In this document: one piece after another, positions 1 to 7,020 of the stretch
How the letters are laid out: each line of letters begins with the position of its first letter
How positions within the stretch are numbered: position 1 is the stretch's first letter
Assembly (NCBI RefSeq): GCF_003852425.1
Contig: NZ_QAJN01000014.1
Location: forward strand, 263,258 to 312,008
Direction of reading: 5' to 3'
Source: Paucibacter sp. KBW04
Lineage (GTDB): Bacteria > Pseudomonadota > Gammaproteobacteria > Burkholderiales > Burkholderiaceae_C
DNA: 48,751 nucleotides
The notes under the pieces: model-generated
What the model was told of the DNA's origin: nothing
Databases searched by the model: none
The model's input: the letters and a program-made list of their open reading frames with translations, nothing else
Program-made: the position numbers and the translations under genes

Positions 1-1
1 C

Positions 2-1348
2 CTGCCCACCCCGGTGCCGCCCCCCTCGCAAACCGCCCAGCAAGAGCAGGCCCATGCCGAGAGCAATGGCAGCGCCAGCAAGGATCTGGAGCGCAGCACG
101 ACGGCGCGCCGCGAAGCGCAGCAGCAAGAAGCCCGTCTGACGGCGCGCCGCAGCCAGAACGGCGGCGGCAATGCTTCTGGCAACGGCATCACCGACCGGG
201 TCGGCCGCTCCACCCAACCCACCCCCGCCTACACCGGCAAAGTCGCCCTGCCCGCCGAAGACGGCGGCACGCCCAAGCCCGAAGCGAGCGAAATCGCCGC
301 CCAAGGCGAGGAAGCCGTGGCCAGCAGCGCCAGCGCCAAGAGCAAGAAGGCCGAGGCCAAGGATGGCAGCGAAGACGCGGCGGCCAGCGATGCCAATGGC
401 ACGAACGCCAGCAAGCCCGACATCGACGCCAAAGCGGTCTTGCCGGTGAGCGATCAGGCCGGTGGCCGGCCCTATGGTGGGAACGGTGGAGGCCCAGGCG
501 ATGAAGACGACAAGCCCGGCAAGCCGCAAGCGTCCAGCGACGAAACTGGCCCCCTGCTCGCCGCCCACCATGTGCGCCGCGGCGGCGCCAACGCCCTCGA
601 CGGCGCAGGCGGCGCGACCCAAGCGGCCGCGAGCCGCAGCGCAAGCGCCAGCGCTGAGGCTCTCGACAAGCGCACGGCCGAAGGCGCCGACAAGGCCACG
701 GCAGCCTTGTTTGGCCAGACCTCGCAGGCCGCGGGCGCTTCGGCGGCAGCCGGCCCCGCCGCCGCGCCTGCTGCCGAAGCCGGTGCAGACTTCAGCGCAG
801 CACTGAACGCGGCCACGGCCGGGACAGCAGCTGGAACAGCGGCCGGCAGCGCCAGCGCTGCGGCCAGGCCCGAGGCAACGCCAATGGGCAGCAATCCCAT
901 CCTGCTGGCCCAGCCCCTGCACAGCCCGGCCTTTGTGCCCGAGATGGCGGCCCGCCTGAGCGTGTTGGCGGCCGAGGGCGTGCAAGAGGCGCAGCTGCAT
1001 CTGAACCCCTCGGAAATGGGCCCGGTGGCGGTGCAGATCGTGGTGGACGGCCAGCAAGCCCAGATCTCATTCCATGCCGAGAATGCCGAGACCCGTGCCG
1101 TGCTGGAGCGTGGCCTGCCCGACCTGGCGGCCGCCTTGCGCGACAACGGCCTCACCCTCAGCGGTGGCGGCGTGTTTCAGCAGCAGATGAACCAGCAAGG
1201 CCAGGCCTCGGCTCAAGCTGGTGACGAAGGCCGCCGGGCTAATCGTCCATCTGATCGCAGCACATTGCCCATCGAGCAAAACGTCGGCGGCCTCGGCCAG
1301 CCAATCAGCAGCCGCAAGAGCCAGGGCGTGGTCGATCTCTACGCCTGA
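2..1348 (+). CDS. fliK: Flagellar hook-length control protein FliK (5' end outside window)
   Basis: FliK is the molecular ruler that measures hook length and switches the flagellar export apparatus from hook to filament substrates. The frame is open to the left edge, so the N-terminus is missing; at least 449 codons remain. The first 300 or so residues are low-complexity and rich in Ala, Gly, Ser and Pro, as expected for the extended ruler part. The conserved C-terminal domain lies at about 960-1200 and shows LHLNPSEMGPVAVQI followed by a segment ending in LRDNGLTLSGGGVF, typical of the Flg_hook fold that touches FlhB. Many Gln residues follow it. It is first in a run of co-directional flagellar genes, 185 bp before fliL. 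A GTG at 14 is the first start codon inside the window but is probably not the true start. Confidence 0.9.
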   Translation: MPTPVPPPSQTAQQEQAHAESNGSASKDLERSTTARREAQQQEARLTARRSQNGGGNASGNGITDRVGRSTQPTPAYTGKVALPAEDGGTPKPEASEIAAQGEEAVASSASAKSKKAEAKDGSEDAAASDANGTNASKPDIDAKAVLPVSDQAGGRPYGGNGGGPGDEDDKPGKPQASSDETGPLLAAHHVRRGGANALDGAGGATQAAASRSASASAEALDKRTAEGADKATAALFGQTSQAAGASAAAGPAAAPAAEAGADFSAALNAATAGTAAGTAAGSASAAARPEATPMGSNPILLAQPLHSPAFVPEMAARLSVLAAEGVQEAQLHLNPSEMGPVAVQIVVDGQQAQISFHAENAETRAVLERGLPDLAAALRDNGLTLSGGGVFQQQMNQQGQASAQAGDEGRRANRPSDRSTLPIEQNVGGLGQPISSRKSQGVVDLYA

Positions 1349-1533
1349 GGGCCGGTTCAGCGGCCTGGCCTGAGCCCGAAATTTCAAACGAAGAGAGATT
1401 AAGCGAGCCCCCGTCCTTCTTTTCACGGTTTGCCCGTTTGCTGCCGCCTCAATAATGGGCCTCAACAAGCGCCCTTTGCTACTCTTGTTTGGACAAGAGG
1501 CCGAGGGCCGGATCGAATATCACAGGAGTTCTC

Positions 1534-2127
1534 ATGGCCACTGCAGCCGCAGCCGCTGAAGCCCCCAAGGGCGGGGGCAAGAAAAAACTGATCATCATCA
1601 TTGCTGCCGTCCTGCTGCTGGTCCTGATCGGCGGCGGTGCTGCACTGATGCTGATGAAGAAGAAGGCCCCTGCCGATGGCGAAGAGGGGGGCGAAGAAGC
1701 GGCCCATGAGGCACCGGCTCCGGCGGCTCATGCCCCCAAGCCCGGCACCCCACCGACCTTCGTGCCCTTGGACCCCTTCACCGTCAATCTGTCGGACAAG
1801 GAAGTCGACCGCTTTGCCCAGATCGGCGTCACGCTGGAAGTGGGTGACGCCCACACGGCAGACCAGATCAAGGCCTATCTGCCGGCCATCCGCAGCAATA
1901 TCTTGATGCTGCTCTCACACAAGTCTTCGGCCGAGTTGCTGACCCTGGAAGGCAAGGAAAAGCTGGCCCGCGAGATCAAGCGCGAGTCGGTGCGCCCCAT
2001 GGGCATTGAGCTGGACGACGAGGACGAAGATCCGCCGCCGGAAGGCACCAAGAAAAAGAAGAAGAAAAAGCGCCACGTGGAAAGCCCCGTGAGCAATGTG
2101 CTGTTCTCGACCTTCATCGTCCAGTGA
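1534..2127 (+). CDS. fliL: Flagellar basal body-associated protein FliL
   Basis: FliL is a single-pass inner-membrane protein that surrounds the stator units and supports torque and motor stability. The 197-residue product has a short cytoplasmic N-terminus, one membrane helix at about residues 19-38 (LIIIIAAVLLLVLIGGG), a Pro/Ala/Glu linker, and a periplasmic domain ending in the family signature VLFSTFIVQ. The ATG at 1534 is preceded by AGGAG; an in-frame TTG at 1489 lacks such a site. Unusual is a charged stretch just before the C-terminus, with seven acidic residues among nine, then PPPEGT, then seven consecutive Lys. FliM follows after 25 bp. Confidence 0.93.
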   Translation: MATAAAAAEAPKGGGKKKLIIIIAAVLLLVLIGGGAALMLMKKKAPADGEEGGEEAAHEAPAPAAHAPKPGTPPTFVPLDPFTVNLSDKEVDRFAQIGVTLEVGDAHTADQIKAYLPAIRSNILMLLSHKSSAELLTLEGKEKLAREIKRESVRPMGIELDDEDEDPPPEGTKKKKKKKRHVESPVSNVLFSTFIVQ

Positions 2128-2152
2128 GCCTGCTGTGCAAGGGTGATTCGCC

Positions 2153-3157
2153 ATGAATCAACAAATCCTCTCCCAAGACGAAGTTGATGCGCTACTTCAG
2201 GGCATCACCGGCGAAAGCCAGAAGCTCGACGCTGAAGAAGAGCAGGTCGGCGGCATACGCGACTACAACCTGGCCAGCCAGGAACGGATTGTTCGTGGGC
2301 GCATGCCCACGATGGAAATCATCAACGAACGCTTCGCCCGCAATATCCGCGTCGGCCTGTTCAACTTCATCCGCAAGAGCCCTGAAGTCGCCATCGGCGG
2401 CATCAAGGTGCAGAAGTACAGCGCCTTCTTGCGCGAGATCGTGGTGCCGACCAATTTCAATATCGTGTCGGTCAAGCCCCTGCGCGGCTCCGGCCTGATC
2501 GTCTGCGACCCGACCCTGGTGTTCGCGGTGATCGACTCGCTATTCGGCGGCATCGGCAAGTTCCACGCCCGCATCGAAGGTCGTGATTTTTCGGCCACCG
2601 AGCAGCGGGTGATTCTGCGCTTGGTGGAGGTGATCACGGCCGAGTATCACAAGGCCTGGAAGGGCATCTACCCGCTGGAGCTGGAGTTTCAGCGCTCGGA
2701 GATGCAACCCCAGTTCGCCAATATCGCCACGCCCAGCGAGATCGTGGTTTCGACCTCGTTCACGCTGGAAATCGGCGAGACCAGCGGCACAGTGTACTTC
2801 TGCATCCCCTACGCGACGCTGGAGCCGATTCGCGATGTGCTGTACTCCACCACGGTGGGCGACTCGACCGAGCCGGACCGCCGCTGGGTGAATCTGCTCA
2901 AGCACCAAATCCAAGATGCCAAGGTGGAGCTGGTGGCCGAGCTGGGCACGGCCCCGGCCACGGTGGAACAGCTGCTGGCCTTCAAGCCCGGCGACTTCAT
3001 CGAGCTGGACCTGGAAACCATGATCAAGGCCAAGATCGACGGCGTGCCCGTTTACGACTGCCACTACGGCACTTCCAACGGCAAGTACGCGATCAAAGTT
3101 GAAAAAATGCTGACCAGCCCCGACCAGGGCTGGCTGGGAGCACGCAATGTCACCTGA
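2153..3157 (+). CDS. fliM: Flagellar motor switch protein FliM
   Basis: FliM forms the middle of the cytoplasmic C-ring and receives CheY-P to reverse motor rotation. The 334-residue length is normal. The N-terminus carries the CheY-P binding motif in LSQDEVDALLQGI (residues 6-18). The middle domain (about 50-230) includes NERFARNIRVGLFNF, and the SpoA-like C-terminal domain follows (about 250-325). The last 11 bases overlap fliN, which suggests coupled translation of two partners of the same ring. A recognisable start region (ATG at 2153) lies 25 bp after fliL. Confidence 0.96.
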   Translation: MNQQILSQDEVDALLQGITGESQKLDAEEEQVGGIRDYNLASQERIVRGRMPTMEIINERFARNIRVGLFNFIRKSPEVAIGGIKVQKYSAFLREIVVPTNFNIVSVKPLRGSGLIVCDPTLVFAVIDSLFGGIGKFHARIEGRDFSATEQRVILRLVEVITAEYHKAWKGIYPLELEFQRSEMQPQFANIATPSEIVVSTSFTLEIGETSGTVYFCIPYATLEPIRDVLYSTTVGDSTEPDRRWVNLLKHQIQDAKVELVAELGTAPATVEQLLAFKPGDFIELDLETMIKAKIDGVPVYDCHYGTSNGKYAIKVEKMLTSPDQGWLGARNVT

Positions 3158-3584
3158 TACCCCCTCCTCCGAAGAACAAGACGCAATGGCGGCCGAATGG
3201 GCCGCCGCCCTGGCCGAAGCCAAGCCCAATGATGTGGCGGAAGAGGTGCAGCAGGCCTCCGAGCAGGTGGCCCCGGCCAGCTTCGCCAATTTCTCGCCCA
3301 CGCCCAACAATCTGCCCAGCGGCGACATCAACATGATTCTGGACATCCCTGTCCAGCTGACCGTTGAGTTAGGCCGCACCCGCATCCCCATCAAGAACAT
3401 CCTGCAACTGGCTCAAGGCTCGGTGGTGGAGCTGGACGCTCTGGCCGGTGAGCCCATGGACGTGCTGGTCAACGGCTATCTGATCGCCCAGGGCGAGGTG
3501 GTGGTGGTGAACGACAAATTTGGTATCCGCTTGACCGACATCGTGACGCCGTCAGAGCGCATGCGCCGCCTGTCCAAGGCCTGA
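3147..3584 (+). CDS. fliN: Flagellar motor switch protein FliN
   Basis: FliN makes the lower rim of the C-ring with FliM and helps dock export cargo. The product is 145 residues: an acidic, poorly conserved N-terminus (1-60), then the SpoA domain beginning near DIPVQLTVELGRTRI and running through LVNGYLIAQGEVVVV and FGIRLTDIV. The extra N-terminal length is common in proteobacterial FliN. The ATG at 3147 lies inside the end of fliM. A 157-bp gap with two hairpins separates it from fliO, the largest gap within this part of the operon after fliK-fliL. Confidence 0.95.
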   Translation: MSPDTPSSEEQDAMAAEWAAALAEAKPNDVAEEVQQASEQVAPASFANFSPTPNNLPSGDINMILDIPVQLTVELGRTRIPIKNILQLAQGSVVELDALAGEPMDVLVNGYLIAQGEVVVVNDKFGIRLTDIVTPSERMRRLSKA

Positions 3585-3608
3585 ATGCCCAGGGCCTGAG
3601 TCGAATAT

Positions 3609-3672
3609 GAGGGTAGGCAAGACCTGACCCTCTCCGTATCACCAAGCGCCGCATTTCCCTGCGGCGCTTGGT
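3609..3672 (+). terminator. Tandem hairpins between fliN and fliO
   Basis: Two hairpins follow fliN. The first pairs GAGGGT (3609-3614) with ACCCTC (3627-3632). The second is a perfect 12-bp stem, ACCAAGCGCCGC (3641-3652) with GCGGCGCTTGGT (3661-3672), with an 8-nt loop and a poor U-tract (TCTTGG after the stem). This resembles a leaky terminator or an mRNA-stabilising structure inside the flagellar operon. Which one cannot be decided from sequence. Confidence 0.5.
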
Positions 3673-3741
3673 TCTTGGTAGGCCGCTTTCCTGCCCTTTT
3701 TAGGCGCATTGCCCAGAGCCCCGCTGGAGACAATCTCCAGC

Positions 3742-4107
3742 ATGAACTCCTCCCTGCTTCCCTTTGTGTGGTTTCTGGCCATTCTGTGCCTGATCCCCCT
3801 GGCCTTGTGGCTGCTCAAGCGAACCCCGCTAGGCGGCGGAGCACATACCCAAGGCATCATGCGCGTGGTCGCACAACTGCCCATCTCGCCCAATCAGCGC
3901 CTGCTGACCGTCGAGGTTGGCCAAGGCGAAGACCGCCGTTGGCTGGTGCTGGGCGTGACCGGCCAGCAAATCAGTGCCCTGCACGAGATGCCCCCACAGG
4001 CGGAAAGCCCCACTTCGTCCTTGAGCGCGCCCTTTGCTCAGATGCTGGGCGCGCGTTTGCGCGGCGCCAGCAGCGAATCGAAAGCCGAGGGAGAGCGCAA
4101 TGCCTAA
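3742..4107 (+). CDS. fliO: Flagellar biosynthetic protein FliO
   Basis: FliO is a small membrane protein that helps assemble the FliP core of the flagellar type III export gate. The 121-residue product has one strongly hydrophobic N-terminal helix (residues 5-24, LLPFVWFLAILCLIPLALWL) followed by a cytoplasmic domain with the family-like segment RVVAQLPISPNQRLLTVEVG. The ATG at 3742 gives the usual short N-terminus; the upstream in-frame TTG at 3709 lies close to a hairpin and lacks a ribosome site. It overlaps fliP by 8 bases. FliO is poorly conserved in general, so position in the operon adds to the call. Confidence 0.88.
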   Translation: MNSSLLPFVWFLAILCLIPLALWLLKRTPLGGGAHTQGIMRVVAQLPISPNQRLLTVEVGQGEDRRWLVLGVTGQQISALHEMPPQAESPTSSLSAPFAQMLGARLRGASSESKAEGERNA

Positions 4108-4882
4108 GCCGGCCGGCCCGCGCGGCCTCGCTCGATTTGCTCTGTTCGCCCTGCTAAGCCTGCTTGGCAGCGCGGCCTGGGCCCAAACAGCAGGCCCCAA
4201 CCCTCCCCCCGCCACCCTGCCCTTGCTGATCGGCCAGAGCGGTGGCGGCAGTAGCTATTCGGTGCCCATCCAGACCCTGCTCTTCTTCACGGCCCTGGGC
4301 TTCTTGCCCGCCGTGCTCTTGATGATGACGGGCTTCACACGCATCGTGATCGTGCTGTCACTGATGCGCCAAGCCCTGGGCACCCAGGCAGCGCCACCGA
4401 ATCAGGTGATCGTGGGCCTGTCCCTATTCCTGACCTTTTTTGTCATGAGCCCGACCCTGGACAAGGTCTATGCCGAAGCCTGGCAGCCCTATAGCGCGGG
4501 TCAAATCCCCTTCGAGCAAGCCATCCAAAAGGCCGAGCCGCCGATGCGCAACTTCATGCTCAAGCAGACCCGCCAAGCCGATGTCGCCCTGTTCACCCGC
4601 CTGGCCAAGCTAGACAGCAGCATCAAGCCGGAGGACGTGCCCTTCAAGGTCCTGGTTCCGGCCTTTGTGACCAGCGAACTCAAGAGCGCGTTTCAGATCG
4701 CCTTTCTGATCTTCATCCCTTTCTTGGTGATCGACATGATCGTCTCCAGCGTCTTGATGAGCTTGGGGATGATGATGCTGTCGCCCGTGCTGGTGGCCCT
4801 GCCCTTCAAGCTGATGCTCTTTGTGCTGGCCGATGGATGGAACCTATTGCTCGGTTCCTTGGCCGCCTCCTTCGTGACCTGA
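4100..4882 (+). CDS. fliP: Flagellar export-gate protein FliP
   Basis: FliP forms the pentameric core of the flagellar protein-export channel with FliQ and FliR. The 260-residue product begins with a cleavable signal peptide (LLSLLGSAAWA, cleavage near residue 25), which is normal for FliP. It then shows the characteristic segments LLMMTGFTRIVIVLSLMRQALG and AFVTSELKSAFQIAFLIFIP and several membrane helices. The ATG at 4100 lies inside fliO and matches the signal peptide well; a longer frame from 4034 would spoil it. FliQ follows after 12 bp. Confidence 0.95.
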   Translation: MPKPAGPRGLARFALFALLSLLGSAAWAQTAGPNPPPATLPLLIGQSGGGSSYSVPIQTLLFFTALGFLPAVLLMMTGFTRIVIVLSLMRQALGTQAAPPNQVIVGLSLFLTFFVMSPTLDKVYAEAWQPYSAGQIPFEQAIQKAEPPMRNFMLKQTRQADVALFTRLAKLDSSIKPEDVPFKVLVPAFVTSELKSAFQIAFLIFIPFLVIDMIVSSVLMSLGMMMLSPVLVALPFKLMLFVLADGWNLLLGSLAASFVT

Positions 4883-4894
4883 TTCCAGCAAAAA

Positions 4895-5164
4895 ATGGAC
4901 GCACAACAAGTTTTCACCGTAGGCCAACAAGGCCTCTACATCCTGATGCTGGTGGCCGCGCCGGTGCTGCTGAGCGTGCTGCTGGTGGGCGTGCTGGTGA
5001 GCGTGTTCCAGGCCGCTACCCAGATCAATGAATCCACCCTGAGCTTTGTGCCCAAGGTCATCGCCGCCGTGCTGGTGCTGGCCATCACCGGCCCCTGGAT
5101 GGTGACCACCTTGGTGGAATACATCCAGCGCACCCTGCAATCCATTCCCCAGGCCGTGGGCTGA
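4895..5164 (+). CDS. fliQ: Flagellar export-gate protein FliQ
   Basis: FliQ wraps the FliP/FliR helix assembly of the export gate. The 89-residue length and two long hydrophobic helices are typical. Family segments are seen in LLSVLLVGVLVSVFQAATQINE and LSFVPKVIAAVLVLAI, the latter followed by GPWM. It lies 12 bp after fliP and 22 bp before fliR in the same operon. Confidence 0.95.
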   Translation: MDAQQVFTVGQQGLYILMLVAAPVLLSVLLVGVLVSVFQAATQINESTLSFVPKVIAAVLVLAITGPWMVTTLVEYIQRTLQSIPQAVG

Positions 5165-5186
5165 TCTCAGGGCTTAGACCGAGGCC

Positions 5187-5951
5187 ATGATTTCCTTCAC
5201 CGAAGCCCAGCTGCTGGGCTGGCTTAACCCCCTGCTCTGGCCTTTCATACGCACGCTGGCCTTGTTCGCCGGCATGCCCATCTTCAGCCAGCGCAATGTA
5301 CCCATGCGGGTACGGGTGGGCCTGGCCATGTTCATCTCCATCGCGGCCCAGCCCTCGCTGCCGGTGATGCCGCTGACGCCGCTGGACTCTTTGCCCACGC
5401 TGATGCTGCTCTTGGTGCAGCAGCTTTTGATTGGCCTGTCCATGGGTTTTGCGGTGCGCCTGGTGTTTGCCTCGCTGGAGTTTGCGGGTGAGTTGATCGG
5501 CCTGCAGATGGGCCTGAACTACGCGGGCTTCTTCGACCCCGCCACCGGCAGCCAGGGCACGGCCAGCGCGCGCTTCTTCGGCAGCATGGTGGCTTTTCTC
5601 TTCATCGCTATCAACGGTCATCTGCTCTTGATCAATGCCTTGGTGCAGAGCTTTCACGCCTTCCCCATCGGCGACGAACCGTTTCACTTCCTGCGCGTCG
5701 CTCAGCCCCAAACCTGGGGGGCAGACATCTTCCGCATGGGTTTGTGGATCGCCCTGCCCCTGATCACCATGCTGATGTTTGTCAATCTGGTCTTGGGCGT
5801 GATCTCGCGCGTGGCGCCACAGATCGGCGTGTTCTCGGTGGGCTTCCCGCTCACCGTCAGCATCGGTTTGATTGGCATGGTCGCCACCCTGCCCCTGATG
5901 CAAACACCGTTTATGGTGGCACTGGAGCGCATGCTGGCGGTGTTTGGCTGA
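5187..5951 (+). CDS. fliR: Flagellar export-gate protein FliR
   Basis: FliR closes the FliP5-FliQ4-FliR1 export gate. The 254-residue integral membrane protein has at least six hydrophobic helices and the conserved parts LLVQQLLIGLSMGFAVRLVF and GLQMGLNYAGFFDP-like wording near the middle. It ends this operon section: the stop at 5949-5951 is two bases from the end of a small convergent ORF. No clear terminator follows it, so transcription may run on toward the tRNA genes on the other strand. Confidence 0.94.
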   Translation: MISFTEAQLLGWLNPLLWPFIRTLALFAGMPIFSQRNVPMRVRVGLAMFISIAAQPSLPVMPLTPLDSLPTLMLLLVQQLLIGLSMGFAVRLVFASLEFAGELIGLQMGLNYAGFFDPATGSQGTASARFFGSMVAFLFIAINGHLLLINALVQSFHAFPIGDEPFHFLRVAQPQTWGADIFRMGLWIALPLITMLMFVNLVLGVISRVAPQIGVFSVGFPLTVSIGLIGMVATLPLMQTPFMVALERMLAVFG

Positions 5952-5953
5952 AT

Positions 5954-6148
5954 CTAGCTCCGCGGCTCCGGCTCGGCCAGCTCAACAGCTGCCTCAGCCT
6001 GGTTCGCCCAAGCGTGCGACTCGGCGGACGGCGAATCGTTCAAACCGCTGCGCTGGCGAAACAGCACGGACGCCGCTCTCAGCACAAAGTCCAAACTGGC
6101 CCGAATCTCTGGACTCAAACCGGGATCTTGCTCTGTCACCGACTTCAT
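5954..6148 (-). CDS. Small hypothetical protein (64 aa)
   Basis: I do not recognise this protein. It begins MKSVTEQDPGLSPEIRASL and is moderately charged, with no membrane helix or signal peptide and an acidic C-terminal tail (VELAEPEPRS). It is supported by an AGGAG six bases before the ATG at 6148 and by a composition that looks like a soluble helical protein rather than GC-rich noise. An ATG two codons upstream (6154) sits on the ribosome site itself. It is convergent with fliR and lies downstream of the tRNA cluster on the same strand. Comparative data would be needed to be sure it is translated. Confidence 0.45.
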   Translation of the reverse strand: MKSVTEQDPGLSPEIRASLDFVLRAASVLFRQRSGLNDSPSAESHAWANQAEAAVELAEPEPRS

Positions 6149-6257
6149 GGACATCTCCTGCTACGCCCCTTACTTCGGCAGTTAGGAGAAGAAATTCAGT
6201 CCTTCACAGGACCGCCATCCAAAGTTTGGATGAGCACAGAGACAGATGGAAAACTTG

Positions 6258-6344
6258 TGGTGCCCAGGACGGGACTTGAACCCGTACGACCGTTAAGTCG
6301 GCGGATTTTAAGTCCGCTGCGTCTACCAATTTCACCACCCGGGC
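6258..6344 (-). tRNA. tRNA-Leu (UAA)
   Basis: An 87-nt class II tRNA with an acceptor stem GCCCGGG/CCTGGGC (one G-U), a long variable arm, the TTCAAGT T-loop and an encoded CCA. The anticodon loop CTTAAAA gives anticodon UAA. It is last in a minus-strand tRNA cluster. Confidence 0.96.
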
Positions 6345-6401
6345 GGGTCGTTTTGGAGCTGCCCGCATTATCTCTGCGGCACAGACTCCAGAAACAAGAA
6401 A

Positions 6402-6420
6402 GGGAAGCCTAGGGCTTCCC
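6402..6420 (-). terminator. Hairpin between tRNA-Gly and tRNA-Leu
   Basis: GGGAAGCC (6402-6409) pairs with GGCTTCCC (6413-6420) across a 3-nt loop. On the minus strand it is followed by only three T before CTTG; on the plus strand by five T. It lies just past the 3' end of the Gly tRNA and may be a partial terminator or processing structure. Confidence 0.45.
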
Positions 6421-6429
6421 TTTTTGATT

Positions 6430-6505
<76 letters not shown>

Positions 6506-6554
6506 ATTTCGCCAGAAACCCAAAAGGCTTCCGGCCCGGTGCGTACCGGTTTGT

Positions 6555-6630
6555 TGGAGCGGGTAACGAGGCTCGAACTCGTGACCTCGACCTTGGCAAG
6601 GTCGCGCTCTACCAACTGAGCTACACCCGC
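6555..6630 (-). tRNA. tRNA-Gly (GCC), copy 2
   Basis: A 76-nt tRNA with acceptor stem GCGGGTG/TACCCGC, anticodon GCC and encoded CCA. It differs from the two other Gly genes in the acceptor stem, anticodon stem (GACC/GGTC) and T stem, with compensating changes, so it is a functional variant rather than a decayed copy. Confidence 0.97.
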
Positions 6631-6638
6631 ATGGTGTT

Positions 6639-6712
6639 TGGAGGCGCGATCCAGAGTCGAACTGGACTAACCGGATTTGCAATCCGGGGCATAACCGCTT
6701 TGCTATCGCGCC
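6639..6712 (-). tRNA. tRNA-Cys (GCA)
   Basis: A 74-nt tRNA with acceptor stem GGCGCGA/TCGCGCC, anticodon stem-loop CCGGATTGCAAATCCGG (anticodon GCA) and encoded CCA. It lies 8 bp upstream of Gly copy 2 in the transcript, so the two are surely co-transcribed. Confidence 0.97.
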
Positions 6713-6754
6713 GTAAAACTTCAAAGTCATGACCTTTGGTGAGGCCCTGACTAA

Positions 6755-6778
6755 AAAAGGAAGCCAAAGCTTCCTTTT
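6755..6778 (-). terminator. Terminator after the first tRNA-Gly
   Basis: AAAAGGAAGC (6755-6764) pairs with GCTTCCTTTT (6769-6778) around a 4-nt loop; on the minus strand the stem is followed by a run of T. It lies between the promoter-proximal Gly tRNA (copy 3) and the Cys-Gly-Gly-Leu part, and would lower transcription of the latter. Confidence 0.6.
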
Positions 6779-6788
6779 CATCAAATTG

Positions 6789-6864
<76 letters not shown>

Positions 6865-7020
6865 ATCGATTGAAACTAACAAAGCAGTATTTTGACATGG
6901 CATTTTATTGCCCGCAAAACTTACTCTGTTTGAATCAAGACCAAGATTGTATGCTGAATTTGACCGGCTTTGCAAGCTTTCGCGAAATTTTCGCGCGGTC
7001 AAATCCGCATAGCGCTCCTG

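Noticed and set aside
1349-1533. Possible sigma-54 or sigma-28 promoter before fliL
   Set aside because: GG and GC are 11 rather than 10 bases apart at CACGG...TTTGCTGC, and no good GCCGATAA is present.
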